From: Virgisporangium aurantiacum | Lineage (GTDB): Bacteria > Actinomycetota > Actinomycetes > Mycobacteriales > Micromonosporaceae | Assembly: GCF_016863635.1 (NCBI RefSeq) | Contig: NZ_BOPG01000024.1 | Span: forward strand, 248,001 to 312,000 | Length of the DNA: 64,000 nt | Direction of reading: 5' to 3' | Shown here: positions 40,164 through 47,904 of the stretch, piece after piece | Position numbering within the stretch: the first letter of the stretch is position 1 | Layout of the letters: every line of letters begins with the position of its first letter | Program-made: the position numbers and the translations under genes | Notes under the pieces: model-generated | Databases searched by the model: none | What the model was told of the DNA's origin: nothing | What the model saw: the letters and a program-made list of their open reading frames with translations, nothing else

Positions 40164-41204
40164 GTAGTCGGTGCCCATCGCGGTTCTCACCTCGGCCAGG
40201 GTCGCGTCGCCGATCGCGTTGGCCGTCGCGTTCCCCGTGCGCAGCACGGAAAGCACGTAGCCTTCGTCGGCGGCGAGTTCCGCGCGCCGTCGCCGGTGCT
40301 CCGCGAGGAAGCCGTTGACCGCTTCGGTCGTGAGCTGCTTGAGCCGGCCCGCACCCGCGTCGCCGATCTGGTCGGCGAGCGCCTCCGGCGTCGTCCCCGA
40401 ACACACCGCCGCGGTCGTGAGCAGCGCCGAGACGCCGGGCCGCGTGGCCGGGTCGAACGTGATGCGGCGGTCGGTGTCGGTGCGGGCCTTGCGGATCGCG
40501 GCCGCGGTCTCGTCGGCGGTCATGCCGAGGGCGATCGTGTTCCCGTAGCTCTTCGACATCTTGCGGCCGTCGAGGCCGGGCAGTTCGGGGACGGCCGTGA
40601 GCAGCACCTCGGGCACCGGAAACACCGGCGCGTACCGCTCGTTGAACCGCCGCGCGATGACGCGGGTCTGCTCGACGTGCGGCGCGTTGTCCTTGCCGAC
40701 CGGCACCAGGTTGCCCTTGCAGAACAGGATGTCGGCGGCCTGGTGCACCGGATACGTGAGCAGCAGCCCCGACAACGCCCGGTGGGAGTCGGCCAGTTCG
40801 GCCTTCACCGTCGGGTTCCGGTGCAGTTCGGCCTCGGTCACCAGGCTGAGGAACGGCAGCACCAGCTGGTTGAGCGAGGGCACGGCGGAGTGGGTGAAAA
40901 TGGTGGTCCGGGCCGGGTCGATGCCGGCGGCGAGATAATCGGTGACCGCGTTGAGCACGTGCCTCCGCACGTCCCCGATCGAGTCGCGGTCGGTGATCAC
41001 CTGGTAGTCGGCGACGATCACGAACGTCTCGACGCCGGTGTTCTGCAACCGGACCCGCTCCAGGATCGAGCCGAACAGGTGACCCAGGTGCAGCGCGCCG
41101 GTGGGCCGGTCGCCCGTGAGCACCCGGTAGTTCTGCGGTTCGGCTTCGAGCCGGTCGGCCAGCACGGCGGAGCGCTCGATCGTGGCGGTGAAGGTGTCGG
41201 TCAT
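40161..41204 (-). CDS. trpS: Tryptophanyl-tRNA synthetase, probably auxiliary/inducible type
   Basis: 347 residues. Class I signature HLGH in GALHLGHLFGS, KMSKS in GLDGRKMSKSYGN, plus the Trp-binding region typical of bacterial TrpRS. The ATG at 41204 has AGGGAG 6 bases upstream. A 12-codon leader peptide with two Trp codons and alternative hairpins precede it. This matches the published arrangement for the second, indolmycin-resistant TrpRS of Streptomyces coelicolor, which is induced by ribosome-mediated attenuation; I infer the same type here. I cannot see from the window whether a second trpS exists. Confidence 0.92.
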   Translation of the reverse strand: MTDTFTATIERSAVLADRLEAEPQNYRVLTGDRPTGALHLGHLFGSILERVRLQNTGVETFVIVADYQVITDRDSIGDVRRHVLNAVTDYLAAGIDPARTTIFTHSAVPSLNQLVLPFLSLVTEAELHRNPTVKAELADSHRALSGLLLTYPVHQAADILFCKGNLVPVGKDNAPHVEQTRVIARRFNERYAPVFPVPEVLLTAVPELPGLDGRKMSKSYGNTIALGMTADETAAAIRKARTDTDRRITFDPATRPGVSALLTTAAVCSGTTPEALADQIGDAGAGRLKQLTTEAVNGFLAEHRRRRAELAADEGYVLSVLRTGNATANAIGDATLAEVRTAMGTDY

Positions 41205-41318
41205 GGTGGGCTCCCTGTCGCTTTCGGGCTTGGGAGGCCGCACGGCTGCACCGGTGGTTTCGTCAGGGCTGCCATGCAGCCCCGGAACATGCGTCGCGAA
41301 CGGCTGCTAGTGCAGCCG
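41205..41318 (-). promoter_or_regulatory. trpS leader: alternative RNA structures (attenuator)
   Basis: On the transcript, CGGCTGCAC (41310-41318, covering leader codons Arg-Leu-His) can pair either with CAGCCG just after the leader stop (41301-41306) or, by 9 perfect base pairs, with GTGCAGCCG (41243-41251). Between them GGGCTGC/GCAGCCC (41266-41282) form a 7-bp hairpin with a 3-base loop. CTCCC (41232-41236) can mask the trpS ribosome site GGGAG (41211-41215). No U-run follows, so control could be on translation as well as on transcription. Confidence 0.65.
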
Positions 41319-41345
41319 CCACCAGGAGAGGTTCGTCGAACGCAT
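41307..41345 (-). CDS. Trp leader peptide MRSTNLSWWRLH
   Basis: Twelve codons from the ATG at 41345 to TAG, with tandem Trp codons at 8 and 9 out of 12. The stop sits at the foot of the first hairpin, so a ribosome stalled on the Trp codons by low charged tRNA-Trp would change the downstream folding. No Shine-Dalgarno is visible; TAGAGT lies 7 bases upstream, so the leader itself may be read from a leaderless transcript. The frame upstream is open but lacks coding character. Confidence 0.75.
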   Translation of the reverse strand: MRSTNLSWWRLH

Positions 41346-41370
41346 GGCGTCCACTCTACCGTGCCGGGGC

Positions 41371-41399
41371 TTGCCGGATATAGTAAGCGCGCATACTAT
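41371..41399 (+). promoter_or_regulatory. Promoter of SRPBCC-MarR operon (leaderless)
   Basis: -35 TTGCCG (41371-41376), 17-base spacer, -10 TACTAT (41394-41399), then 7 bases to the ATG at 41407. The mirror-image -10 TACTAT on the minus strand (41380-41385) would serve the trp leader. Confidence 0.6.
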
Positions 41400-41405
41400 C
41401 TCCGG
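41374..41405. promoter_or_regulatory. 32-bp near-perfect palindrome, likely MarR operator
   Basis: Arms CCGGATATAGTA and TACTATCTCCGG differ at one position; the 8-base centre AGCGCGCA is also nearly symmetrical. It covers the -10 boxes of both divergent transcripts, so a bound dimer would shut off the SRPBCC-MarR operon and the trpS leader together. Confidence 0.75.
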
Positions 41406-41406
41406 C

Positions 41407-41829
41407 ATGAGCATCGAGTTGGGTTCCGGCCAGATGATGTCGACCGCGCCGCCGACGGCGTTCTTCGCCCGGTGGGCCGACCATGCCACCTGGCCGGAGT
41501 GGGACCCCGACACCCTCTGGGTGCGGATGGACGGGCCCGTCGGGCCGGGCGCCACCGGGCGCATCAAGCCGCGCGGGGGACCGGCCGTGCGGTTCACCGT
41601 CTCCGTCTACGACCCGCCGACCGAGTACACCGACGTCGCCGCGCTGATGGGCGCCCGGCTCACGTTCCGGCACACGGCCACCGTCACCGAGGACGGGAAG
41701 ACGGTGGTCACCGCCCACGCGAGCCTTGCCGGGCCGTTGTCCCGGCTGTGGGCGACGGTGATGGGACGCGGTTTCCGCGACGCCGTGCCGACCGCGCTCG
41801 CCCGACTGGTGGAGCTGGTGGAACAGTGA
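41407..41829 (+). CDS. SRPBCC family protein
   Basis: 140 residues. START-like pattern: FARWADHATWPEWDPD near the N-terminus, GATGRIKPRGG, FTVSVYDPPTEYTD, and the closing helix ending LARLVELVEQ. The ATG follows the palindrome by one base, leaving no ribosome site; the -10 box spacing makes a leaderless mRNA likely. Four bases separate it from the marR gene. It may bind the same hydrophobic compound to which the regulator responds. Confidence 0.8.
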   Translation: MSIELGSGQMMSTAPPTAFFARWADHATWPEWDPDTLWVRMDGPVGPGATGRIKPRGGPAVRFTVSVYDPPTEYTDVAALMGARLTFRHTATVTEDGKTVVTAHASLAGPLSRLWATVMGRGFRDAVPTALARLVELVEQ

Positions 41830-41833
41830 CCGG

Positions 41834-42283
41834 ATGCTCGACACCGGGTTCGCCGACGCCGACGACAGCACCGGCCTCCTGCTCTGGCGGATCACCAACG
41901 CCTGGCAGGCCGCCCAGCGCGCCGCGCTCAAACCCTACGACCTGACCCACGTTCAGTTCGTGCTGCTGGCCGGCCTCACCTGGCTGGCCGGCGACGAACC
42001 GGTCACCCAGAAGGCGGTCGCCGCGCACACCGGCACCGATCCGATGATGGCGTCGCAGGTGCTGCGGGCGCTGGAGGCCAAGAGCCTGATCGAGCGCGGC
42101 CGGCACCCGACCGACAGCCGGGCCAACGCGCTCACCCCGACGCCGGCCGGGCGTGACCTGGCTAACCGCGCGGTGCGGGCGGTGGAGGACGTCGACCGGC
42201 GCTTCTTCGGCCCGCTCGGCGCGGACCAGGCGGCGTTCACCGCGGCCCTGCGCCGCCTGGACAAGAGCCACCCGCGCGGCTGA
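41834..42283 (+). CDS. MarR family transcriptional regulator
   Basis: 149 residues with the MarR winged helix: LTHVQFVLLAGLTWLAG, TQKAVAAHTGTDPMMASQVLRALEAKSLIERGRHPTDSRANALTPTPAGRDLA. The DSR wing motif is intact. Members are dimeric repressors released by aromatic or electrophilic ligands. The palindrome at 41374-41405 is its best target. Its 3' end overlaps the truncated thioesterase gene by 47 bases. Confidence 0.92.
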   Translation: MLDTGFADADDSTGLLLWRITNAWQAAQRAALKPYDLTHVQFVLLAGLTWLAGDEPVTQKAVAAHTGTDPMMASQVLRALEAKSLIERGRHPTDSRANALTPTPAGRDLANRAVRAVEDVDRRFFGPLGADQAAFTAALRRLDKSHPRG

Positions 42284-42542
42284 CGGTCACGGTGAGCACG
42301 TCGGCGTCGGCGGGAAGCAGGGTCAGCGCCGCGTACCCGCCAGCGCTGTCGGCGATCGCGCTGGTGGCACCCGCGTGCACGTAGCCGTGCTGCTGCGTCA
42401 CCTCGCGGCGGTTGGCGAGCTCGATGTGCACGCGGCCCGGCTCCACCCGGGTCAGCCGGGCGGCGAGATGGCGCATCAGGCCCTGCCGGTCGAAACTCTC
42501 GGCGATGCGCCGGTGCAGGTCGTCGTCCACGGGCCCCATCAT
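42237..42542 (-). pseudogene. PaaI-like thioesterase, C-terminally truncated
   Basis: The 101-residue frame begins as a normal hotdog thioesterase (FDRQGLMRHLAARLTRVEPG, HGYVHAGATSAIADSAGGYAAL) but, after LLPADADVLTVTVS, the expected TVEFKVN strand and the last two strands are missing and replaced by GGSCPGGAGPR. About 35-40 residues are lost, which removes part of the hotdog sheet. The break lies over the end of the marR gene, as if a rearrangement brought marR in. I list it as a probable pseudogene; a functional short form cannot be excluded. Confidence 0.6.
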
Positions 42543-42590
42543 CGCCCACCCACCGGGCAGAATGACGGCCGGCAGCGGGGGAGGTGCCGG

Positions 42591-44978
42591 GTGGACGCCG
42601 GCGAGCTTCGGGTGTGGTTGCTGGGCCGGATCCGCGTGACGCGCGGCGGGGTCGACCTCGAGCTGGGACGCCCGCAGCGGCGGGCCGTCCTCGCCTGGCT
42701 GGCGCTCGCCGGCGGCCGTCCGCTCGGGCTCGACGACCTCGTCGCCGCGCTGTGGCCGGCCGGTCCGCCACCGTCGGCGACGAACATCGTCCAGACGCAC
42801 ATCAAGCACCTGCGCCGGCTCCTGGAACCGGACCGGCCGGCGCGCACTACGTGCCGGCTGCTGCCCTCCGTCGGCACCGGGTACCGCCTCGCCCTCGACC
42901 CCGACAGCGTCGACCTGTTCCGGTTCCGCCGCCTGGCGGAGCGGGCGCGGGCCGCGCACCGGTCCGGCGACCCGGCCGGCGCCGGCGACCTGGCCGGCGA
43001 GGCGCTGCGGCTGTGGCGGCCGCCGCCGGCCGACCTGCCGGAGCTGGCCCGCCATCCCGGGGTCGCGGCGGCGACCGCGGAGGCCGACCTCATGTCGTCA
43101 TGGCGCGTCTCCCGGCCCGTCGCGGACACGACCGCTCCGGTTCCGGAACAGCTCCCGCCCGATCTGGAAATCGTTACGGGACGCGGTGAGCAGCTGCGGT
43201 GGCTCGACACCCTGGTCTGCCGGAGCACCGCCCCACGGGTGGCCGTGATCAGTGGCCCGGCCGGGATCGGCAAGACCGCGCTCGCCGTCCACTGGGCGCA
43301 CCGCGTCGCCGCACACTTCCCCGACGGGCAGCTCCACGCCGACCTCGCCGGCCCGGTCCGACCCGACGAGGTGCTGCGGGCGTTCCTCATCGCGCTCGGC
43401 GTCGCGCCGCACCGCGTCCCGGTGGACCTGTCCGCGCGGATCGGCCGGTACCGGAGCCTGCTCGCCGGTCGGCGCGTGCTCGTGGTGCTCGACGGCGCCC
43501 GCCGGGCCGATCAGGTCCGCCCGCTGCTGCCCGGAACCGCCGGCTGCGTCGTGCTCGTCACCGGCCGCGACGACCTGCCCGGCCTCGTCACGGACGGCGC
43601 CCGGTCGGTCGCCCTGCCGCTGCTGACCGCCGCCGAGGCCCGTGACCTGCTGGCCACCCGGCTCGGCACGGCCCGGATGGCGGCGGCGCCGGAGGCCGTC
43701 GACCGGATCGTCGAGGCGTGCGCCGGGCTGCCGTTGGCGCTGGCGCTCGTGGCCGCCCACGCCGTCACGCGCCCGGACGTCCCGCTCCCGGAACTGAGCG
43801 GCCGGCTCCGGCCGGGCGGCGTCATCCCGTGGTCCTGTCGTGACCTGGAACCCGACGCGGCCGTACTGTTCCGGCGGCTCGGCGTGCATCCCGGCCCGGA
43901 CGTCTCGACCGCGGCGGCGGCCGCCCTGGCCGACCTGCCGGCCGACCGGGTCACGCGGGCGTTGGGCGAGCTGACCGGTGCCGGCCTCGCCGTCGAGCAC
44001 CGTGCCGGCCGGTTCGCGCTGCCCGACCTCGTGCGCGCCCACGCCGCCCACCTCGCCGGTGCCGCCGACCGGTGCGCGGCCCTTGCCCGGGTCGCCGAAC
44101 ACTATCTGCGTCGGGCCGACGCCGGGCCCGAATGGTTCGCCACCGAGCACGCCGTGCTGCTCGCGATGCTCGGCGCGCTCGCCGCCCACGGCCTCGACCG
44201 GCACGTGTGCGACCTCGCCCGGCGCATGGCCCCGTACCTCGACGACCGGGCCGGTCAGGTGGTCGTCCTGCGGGCCGCGCTCGGGGCCGCCGAGCGGCTC
44301 GGCGACCGGCCCGCGCAGGCCCGCACGCACCGCGCCCTGGCCCGGGCGTACTCCCGGCTGGACCGGCACGGTGCCGCCCGCCGCGAACTCGGCCACGCGC
44401 TCGCCCGGTACACCGCCCTCGGCGACGACGCCGGCCGGGCCGACACCGAACTGAGCCTCGCCGAGGTGAGCCTGACCGAATCGAGGCTGGCCGAAGTGAG
44501 CCCGGCCGGCGCGGGTGGGCGGGTCCGCGCGGCGCTGGCGCACGCCGAACGCGCGCTGGACCTCCACGAGGCCGCCGGCCACCCGCGGGGACGGGCCACC
44601 GCGCTCACCACGGTCGGCCGGTGCCACGGGCTGCTCGGCGACCATGATCACGCGTTGACCTACTGCGTGCGGGCGCTGCGCGTCCACGAGGATCTCGGTG
44701 ATCGGCGCGGCGCCGCCGACGCGTGGGACGCCATGGGCGACGCCAACCGGGGGCTGGCCCGGTACCGGTCGGCCACCCGGTGCTACCGCCGGGCGGTCGC
44801 GCTGTTCGCCGAACTCGGCGACCGGTTCGCGGAGGCGACGTCGTCGACCCGCCTCGGCGACAACCACCGTGCCGCCGGTGACCTGTTGGCCGCCCGCCGC
44901 ACGTGGTCGACCGCCCTCGCCATCCTGACCGACCTGGACCATCCCGACGCCGAGCGGGTACGGGCGCGGATGCGATGA
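42591..44978 (+). CDS. AfsR-like regulator: OmpR-type winged helix, partial BTAD, STAND ATPase, TPR
   Basis: 795 residues from a GTG with GGGGGAGG 6 bases upstream. Winged helix at 5-95 (VWLLGRIRVTRGG, NIVQTHIKHLRRLLEPDRPA). The activation domain that normally follows is cut to about 60 residues (LFRFRRLAERARAAHRS to LPELARHPGVA) before the NB-ARC/STAND ATPase: P-loop GPAGIGKTA (from G222), LVVLDGARRADQVRPLLPG, GLPLALAL. The last 350 residues are TPR-like. AfsR-type proteins activate secondary-metabolite or development genes. No biosynthetic cluster is adjacent, so the target is unknown. Confidence 0.85.
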   Translation: MDAGELRVWLLGRIRVTRGGVDLELGRPQRRAVLAWLALAGGRPLGLDDLVAALWPAGPPPSATNIVQTHIKHLRRLLEPDRPARTTCRLLPSVGTGYRLALDPDSVDLFRFRRLAERARAAHRSGDPAGAGDLAGEALRLWRPPPADLPELARHPGVAAATAEADLMSSWRVSRPVADTTAPVPEQLPPDLEIVTGRGEQLRWLDTLVCRSTAPRVAVISGPAGIGKTALAVHWAHRVAAHFPDGQLHADLAGPVRPDEVLRAFLIALGVAPHRVPVDLSARIGRYRSLLAGRRVLVVLDGARRADQVRPLLPGTAGCVVLVTGRDDLPGLVTDGARSVALPLLTAAEARDLLATRLGTARMAAAPEAVDRIVEACAGLPLALALVAAHAVTRPDVPLPELSGRLRPGGVIPWSCRDLEPDAAVLFRRLGVHPGPDVSTAAAAALADLPADRVTRALGELTGAGLAVEHRAGRFALPDLVRAHAAHLAGAADRCAALARVAEHYLRRADAGPEWFATEHAVLLAMLGALAAHGLDRHVCDLARRMAPYLDDRAGQVVVLRAALGAAERLGDRPAQARTHRALARAYSRLDRHGAARRELGHALARYTALGDDAGRADTELSLAEVSLTESRLAEVSPAGAGGRVRAALAHAERALDLHEAAGHPRGRATALTTVGRCHGLLGDHDHALTYCVRALRVHEDLGDRRGAADAWDAMGDANRGLARYRSATRCYRRAVALFAELGDRFAEATSSTRLGDNHRAAGDLLAARRTWSTALAILTDLDHPDAERVRARMR

Positions 44979-44988
44979 GCCGGCGGGT

Positions 44989-45882
44989 TCAGACCGGCGC
45001 CGGTAGGCGCGCGGCAGCCGCGAGTTCGGCGAGGCGGCGGCGGGCCGTCGCGGTCGTGTCCGGCCCGGCGGCGAGCAGCGGCAGTCGCACCGCGGCGGTT
45101 GGAATGCGTCCCTGCGCGTGCAGGACCGCCTTGATCACGGTCGGGTTCGGCTCGGCGAACAGCGCCGTCGACAGGAGCCCGAGCCGGCCGCCCAGCGCGC
45201 GTGCCGCGGCGACGTCGCCGGCCCGCCACAACGCGATGAGCCGGCCGAAGTCGGCGGTGGCCACCAACGCGGACGCCAGGATGCCGCCGTGCGCGCCGAG
45301 TGCCAGCAGCGCCGAGACGAACGGGTCGTCGCCACCGAGGATCGCCAGGCCGGCGGGTGGATCGGCGAGCAGGTCGACGGTGTCGGCGGTGATGCCGCCC
45401 GGGGCGTACTTCAGTCCGACCACACCGGGCACCTCGGCCAGCCGCCGCAACGTGTCCGCGGACAGGTGCTGGCCGGTGCGGTACGGGACGTCGTACACGA
45501 CGAGCGGCACCGGACTGTCCGCGGCGAGCCGCGTGAAGTAGGCGAGAACGCCCGCCTCACCGGGACGGACGAACGGCGGCACCAGGCTGAGCGCCGCCAC
45601 CACCTCCGACATGTCACCCAACGCGCGCAACGCCTGCGGGCTGTGGGCACCGACCAGCAGTTGCGCGCCGCGTTCCCGGCATACGCGCGCGGCCACGTCG
45701 AGCACCAGGCGCTGCTCCGGTGCGGTGAGCGTGGCCGGCTCGGCGGTGGTGCCCAGCGCCACCAGGCCACGGGCCCCGGCGTCCAGCACCCCGTGCGCGA
45801 GGGCCTCCAGGGCGTCGGGCGCGACCTCGCCCGTCCGGTGGAACGGCGTGATCAGCGGAACGTACAGCCCGGTCAGCGTCAT
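44989..45882 (-). CDS. DapA-like (dihydrodipicolinate synthase / N-acetylneuraminate lyase) family aldolase
   Basis: 297 residues forming a class I aldolase barrel: TPFHRTGEVAPDALEALAHGVL, GTTAEPATLT (GTTGE-like), VYDVPYRTG with the Tyr, and GLKYAPGG with the Schiff-base Lys. The housekeeping lysine enzyme is usually better conserved and lies near dapB; the divergent LysR partner instead suggests a catabolic keto-acid aldolase or dehydratase. Substrate open. Confidence 0.85.
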   Translation of the reverse strand: MTLTGLYVPLITPFHRTGEVAPDALEALAHGVLDAGARGLVALGTTAEPATLTAPEQRLVLDVAARVCRERGAQLLVGAHSPQALRALGDMSEVVAALSLVPPFVRPGEAGVLAYFTRLAADSPVPLVVYDVPYRTGQHLSADTLRRLAEVPGVVGLKYAPGGITADTVDLLADPPAGLAILGGDDPFVSALLALGAHGGILASALVATADFGRLIALWRAGDVAAARALGGRLGLLSTALFAEPNPTVIKAVLHAQGRIPTAAVRLPLLAAGPDTTATARRRLAELAAAARLPAPV

Positions 45883-45940
45883 GCCGCCAGCCTGCCCGAC
45901 GAGGTCATGCAGAACCAGTTCACCTTTCTCGACTCAACCG

Positions 45941-45946
45941 TAAGCT
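45941..45946 (+). promoter_or_regulatory. -10 box of leaderless LysR transcript
   Basis: TAAGCT, 6 bases before the ATG at 45953, with no ribosome site between. Confidence 0.45.
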
Positions 45947-45952
45947 GAGCTA

Positions 45953-46846
45953 ATGCTCGACGTACGCCGGCTGCGGCTCCTCCGGGACCTGTCCCACCTG
46001 GGGACCATCGCCGCGGTCGCCGCGGCCCACTCCTACACGCCGTCCGCCGTGTCGCAGCAACTCGCCGCGCTGCAACGCGAAGCCGGCGTTCCGCTGCTCG
46101 AACACGCCGGCCGGGGCGTCAGTCTCACCCCCGCCGGGGTGGCCCTCGTGCACCACACCGAGACGATCCTGGCCACTCTGGAAGCCGCCGGCGCCACGCT
46201 GGCCGCCGCGCGCACCGGGCTGTCCGGAACCCTGCGCATCGGCGCCTTCCCCAGCGCCGTGCGCACGTTGCTGCCGCCGGCACTGGCCGCGTTCGGCCGC
46301 GACCACCCCGCCCTCGACCTCATGGTCACCGAACTGGACCCGGTCGCGATGCCCGACCAGCTCCGCGACGGGCGGCTGGACGTGGCGCTGCTGCACGACT
46401 ACGACATCGTGCCGGTCGCGCCCGACCCCACCCTGGACTCGACCCCGCTCCTCGACGAGACGGTCTACCTCGCCGTGCCCGCCGACGCGGATTTCGACGC
46501 CGACCCCGTTGCGGGCGCCCGCGGCGCCGACTGGATCGTGGGCACCCCCGGCACCCTGTGCCACACCGTCGCCGTGCGGGCCTGCCAGGCGGCCGGGTTC
46601 ACGCCCAGGGTGCGCCACCACGCCGACGACTTCACCGCCGTCCTCGCGCTGGTCGCCGCCGGACAGGGCGTGTCCGTGGTGCCGCAACTCGGCGCGGCCG
46701 ACCCACCGCCCGGCGTCCGGCTCCTCCCGCTGGCCGCCCACCGGCGCACGCGCGTGGCCTACCGGCGGGGCGCGGGCACCCATCCCGCGGTGGCCGCGTT
46801 CAGCGTCACCCTCCGGGCCTCGACCGACGCGTACCTGCGCCGGTAG
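45953..46846 (+). CDS. LysR family transcriptional regulator
   Basis: 297 residues. Helix-turn-helix at 3-60 (SYTPSAVSQQLAALQREAGVPLLE, GVSLTPAGVALV) and the substrate-binding-like domain from GTLRIGAFPSAVRTLLP. Divergent from the DapA-like gene across 70 bases, so probably its regulator. Its last 41 bases overlap the convergent LacI gene. Confidence 0.92.
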   Translation: MLDVRRLRLLRDLSHLGTIAAVAAAHSYTPSAVSQQLAALQREAGVPLLEHAGRGVSLTPAGVALVHHTETILATLEAAGATLAAARTGLSGTLRIGAFPSAVRTLLPPALAAFGRDHPALDLMVTELDPVAMPDQLRDGRLDVALLHDYDIVPVAPDPTLDSTPLLDETVYLAVPADADFDADPVAGARGADWIVGTPGTLCHTVAVRACQAAGFTPRVRHHADDFTAVLALVAAGQGVSVVPQLGAADPPPGVRLLPLAAHRRTRVAYRRGAGTHPAVAAFSVTLRASTDAYLRR

Positions 46847-47894
46847 GAGGGGGCGCGGTCGACTCGCGCAGCACCAGCGTGGGCGGTTCGAGCGTCACCT
46901 CGGGCAGCGGCCCGCCCGCCACCTCCGCGACCACCGCGTCGAGGCAGGCGCGGCCCAGCGCCACGAAGTTCATCCGCACCGTCGTCAGCGCCGGCGTCCA
47001 GTAGGCGGCGCCGGGGACGTCGTCGAAGCCGACGACGCTCACGTCGCCGGGGACGTTGCGGCCGGCCTCGTACAGGGCGCGGCGCACCGCGAGGGCCGTG
47101 TCGTCGTTGCCGCACAGGATCGCCGTGACGGCCGGGTCGGCGGCCAGCCGCACTCCGGCGGCGTGGGCCGACTCCGGGTCCCAGCCGCCGGCGAGGACCG
47201 GCGGGACCGGGGCGCCGGCCCGTTCCAGCACGTCGCGCCAGCCGGCCCGGCGGGCGCTGGTGCCGGTCTCCGACGGGATCGCCACGTGGTGCACGGTGCG
47301 GTGGCCGAGGTCGAGCAGGTGGCGGGTGGCCTCGGCGGCGGCCTGCCGCTCGTCGAGGAACAGCATGGTGCGCGCCGACCCCGTCAACCCGCCGGCCTCC
47401 GTGGCCGCCACGGCGGGCACGGACGCGGGCAGCGCCCGCACCACCCCGGAGCCGGCCGGGTCGAACGCGATCACGATGACACCACCGGCGCTCGGGTCGC
47501 TGACGTGCTCGACGGCGTGGCGCACGTCGTCGGCGCGGTCGGACTCGACCACCCGGATCCCGACCGCCAGGCCGGCCGACCGGGCCGCCTCCTCGATGCC
47601 GCGCAGCGTCGACGCGTAGCCGTAGAGCGTCGTGTCGGCGGTGACGACCGTGACCGCGCCGGCCCGGCCCGACCCGAGCGCCCGCGCCGCCCGGTTCGGG
47701 CGGTAGTCCATCCGGCCGATCACGTCGAGCACCAGCTGCCGGGTGCCGGCGCTGACCTTCGGCGAGTCGTTCAGCACCCGCGACACGGTCTGGTACGACA
47801 CCCCGGCGGCCGCCGCCACGTCGCGGATGCTGGGCGTGCTGTCCCGCCGCCGCCCGGCCGGCCTGTCGGGGAAAGATCGCACCACACGAGACAT
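46806..47894 (-). CDS. LacI family transcriptional regulator
   Basis: 362 residues. LacI helix-turn-helix after a 20-residue Arg-rich lead (SIRDVAAAAGVSYQTVSRVLND, hinge NRAARALGSGRAG) and a sugar-binding effector domain (ILCGNDDTALAVRRAL, VSVVGFDDVPGAAYW). No sugar transporter or glycosidase lies next to it, so its target is elsewhere. The ten bases GATGTGACCG upstream of its start (minus strand 47911-47902) equal half of the palindromes in front of the glycan operon at 57956, a weak hint of a common operator. Confidence 0.9.
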   Translation of the reverse strand: MSRVVRSFPDRPAGRRRDSTPSIRDVAAAAGVSYQTVSRVLNDSPKVSAGTRQLVLDVIGRMDYRPNRAARALGSGRAGAVTVVTADTTLYGYASTLRGIEEAARSAGLAVGIRVVESDRADDVRHAVEHVSDPSAGGVIVIAFDPAGSGVVRALPASVPAVAATEAGGLTGSARTMLFLDERQAAAEATRHLLDLGHRTVHHVAIPSETGTSARRAGWRDVLERAGAPVPPVLAGGWDPESAHAAGVRLAADPAVTAILCGNDDTALAVRRALYEAGRNVPGDVSVVGFDDVPGAAYWTPALTTVRMNFVALGRACLDAVVAEVAGGPLPEVTLEPPTLVLRESTAPPPTGAGTRRSRPGG

Positions 47895-47904
47895 GGTGGC
47901 ACGG

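Noticed and set aside
44989-45882. Housekeeping dapA of lysine synthesis
   Set aside because: No dapB or other lysine genes nearby and a divergent LysR partner; a catabolic family member is more likely.
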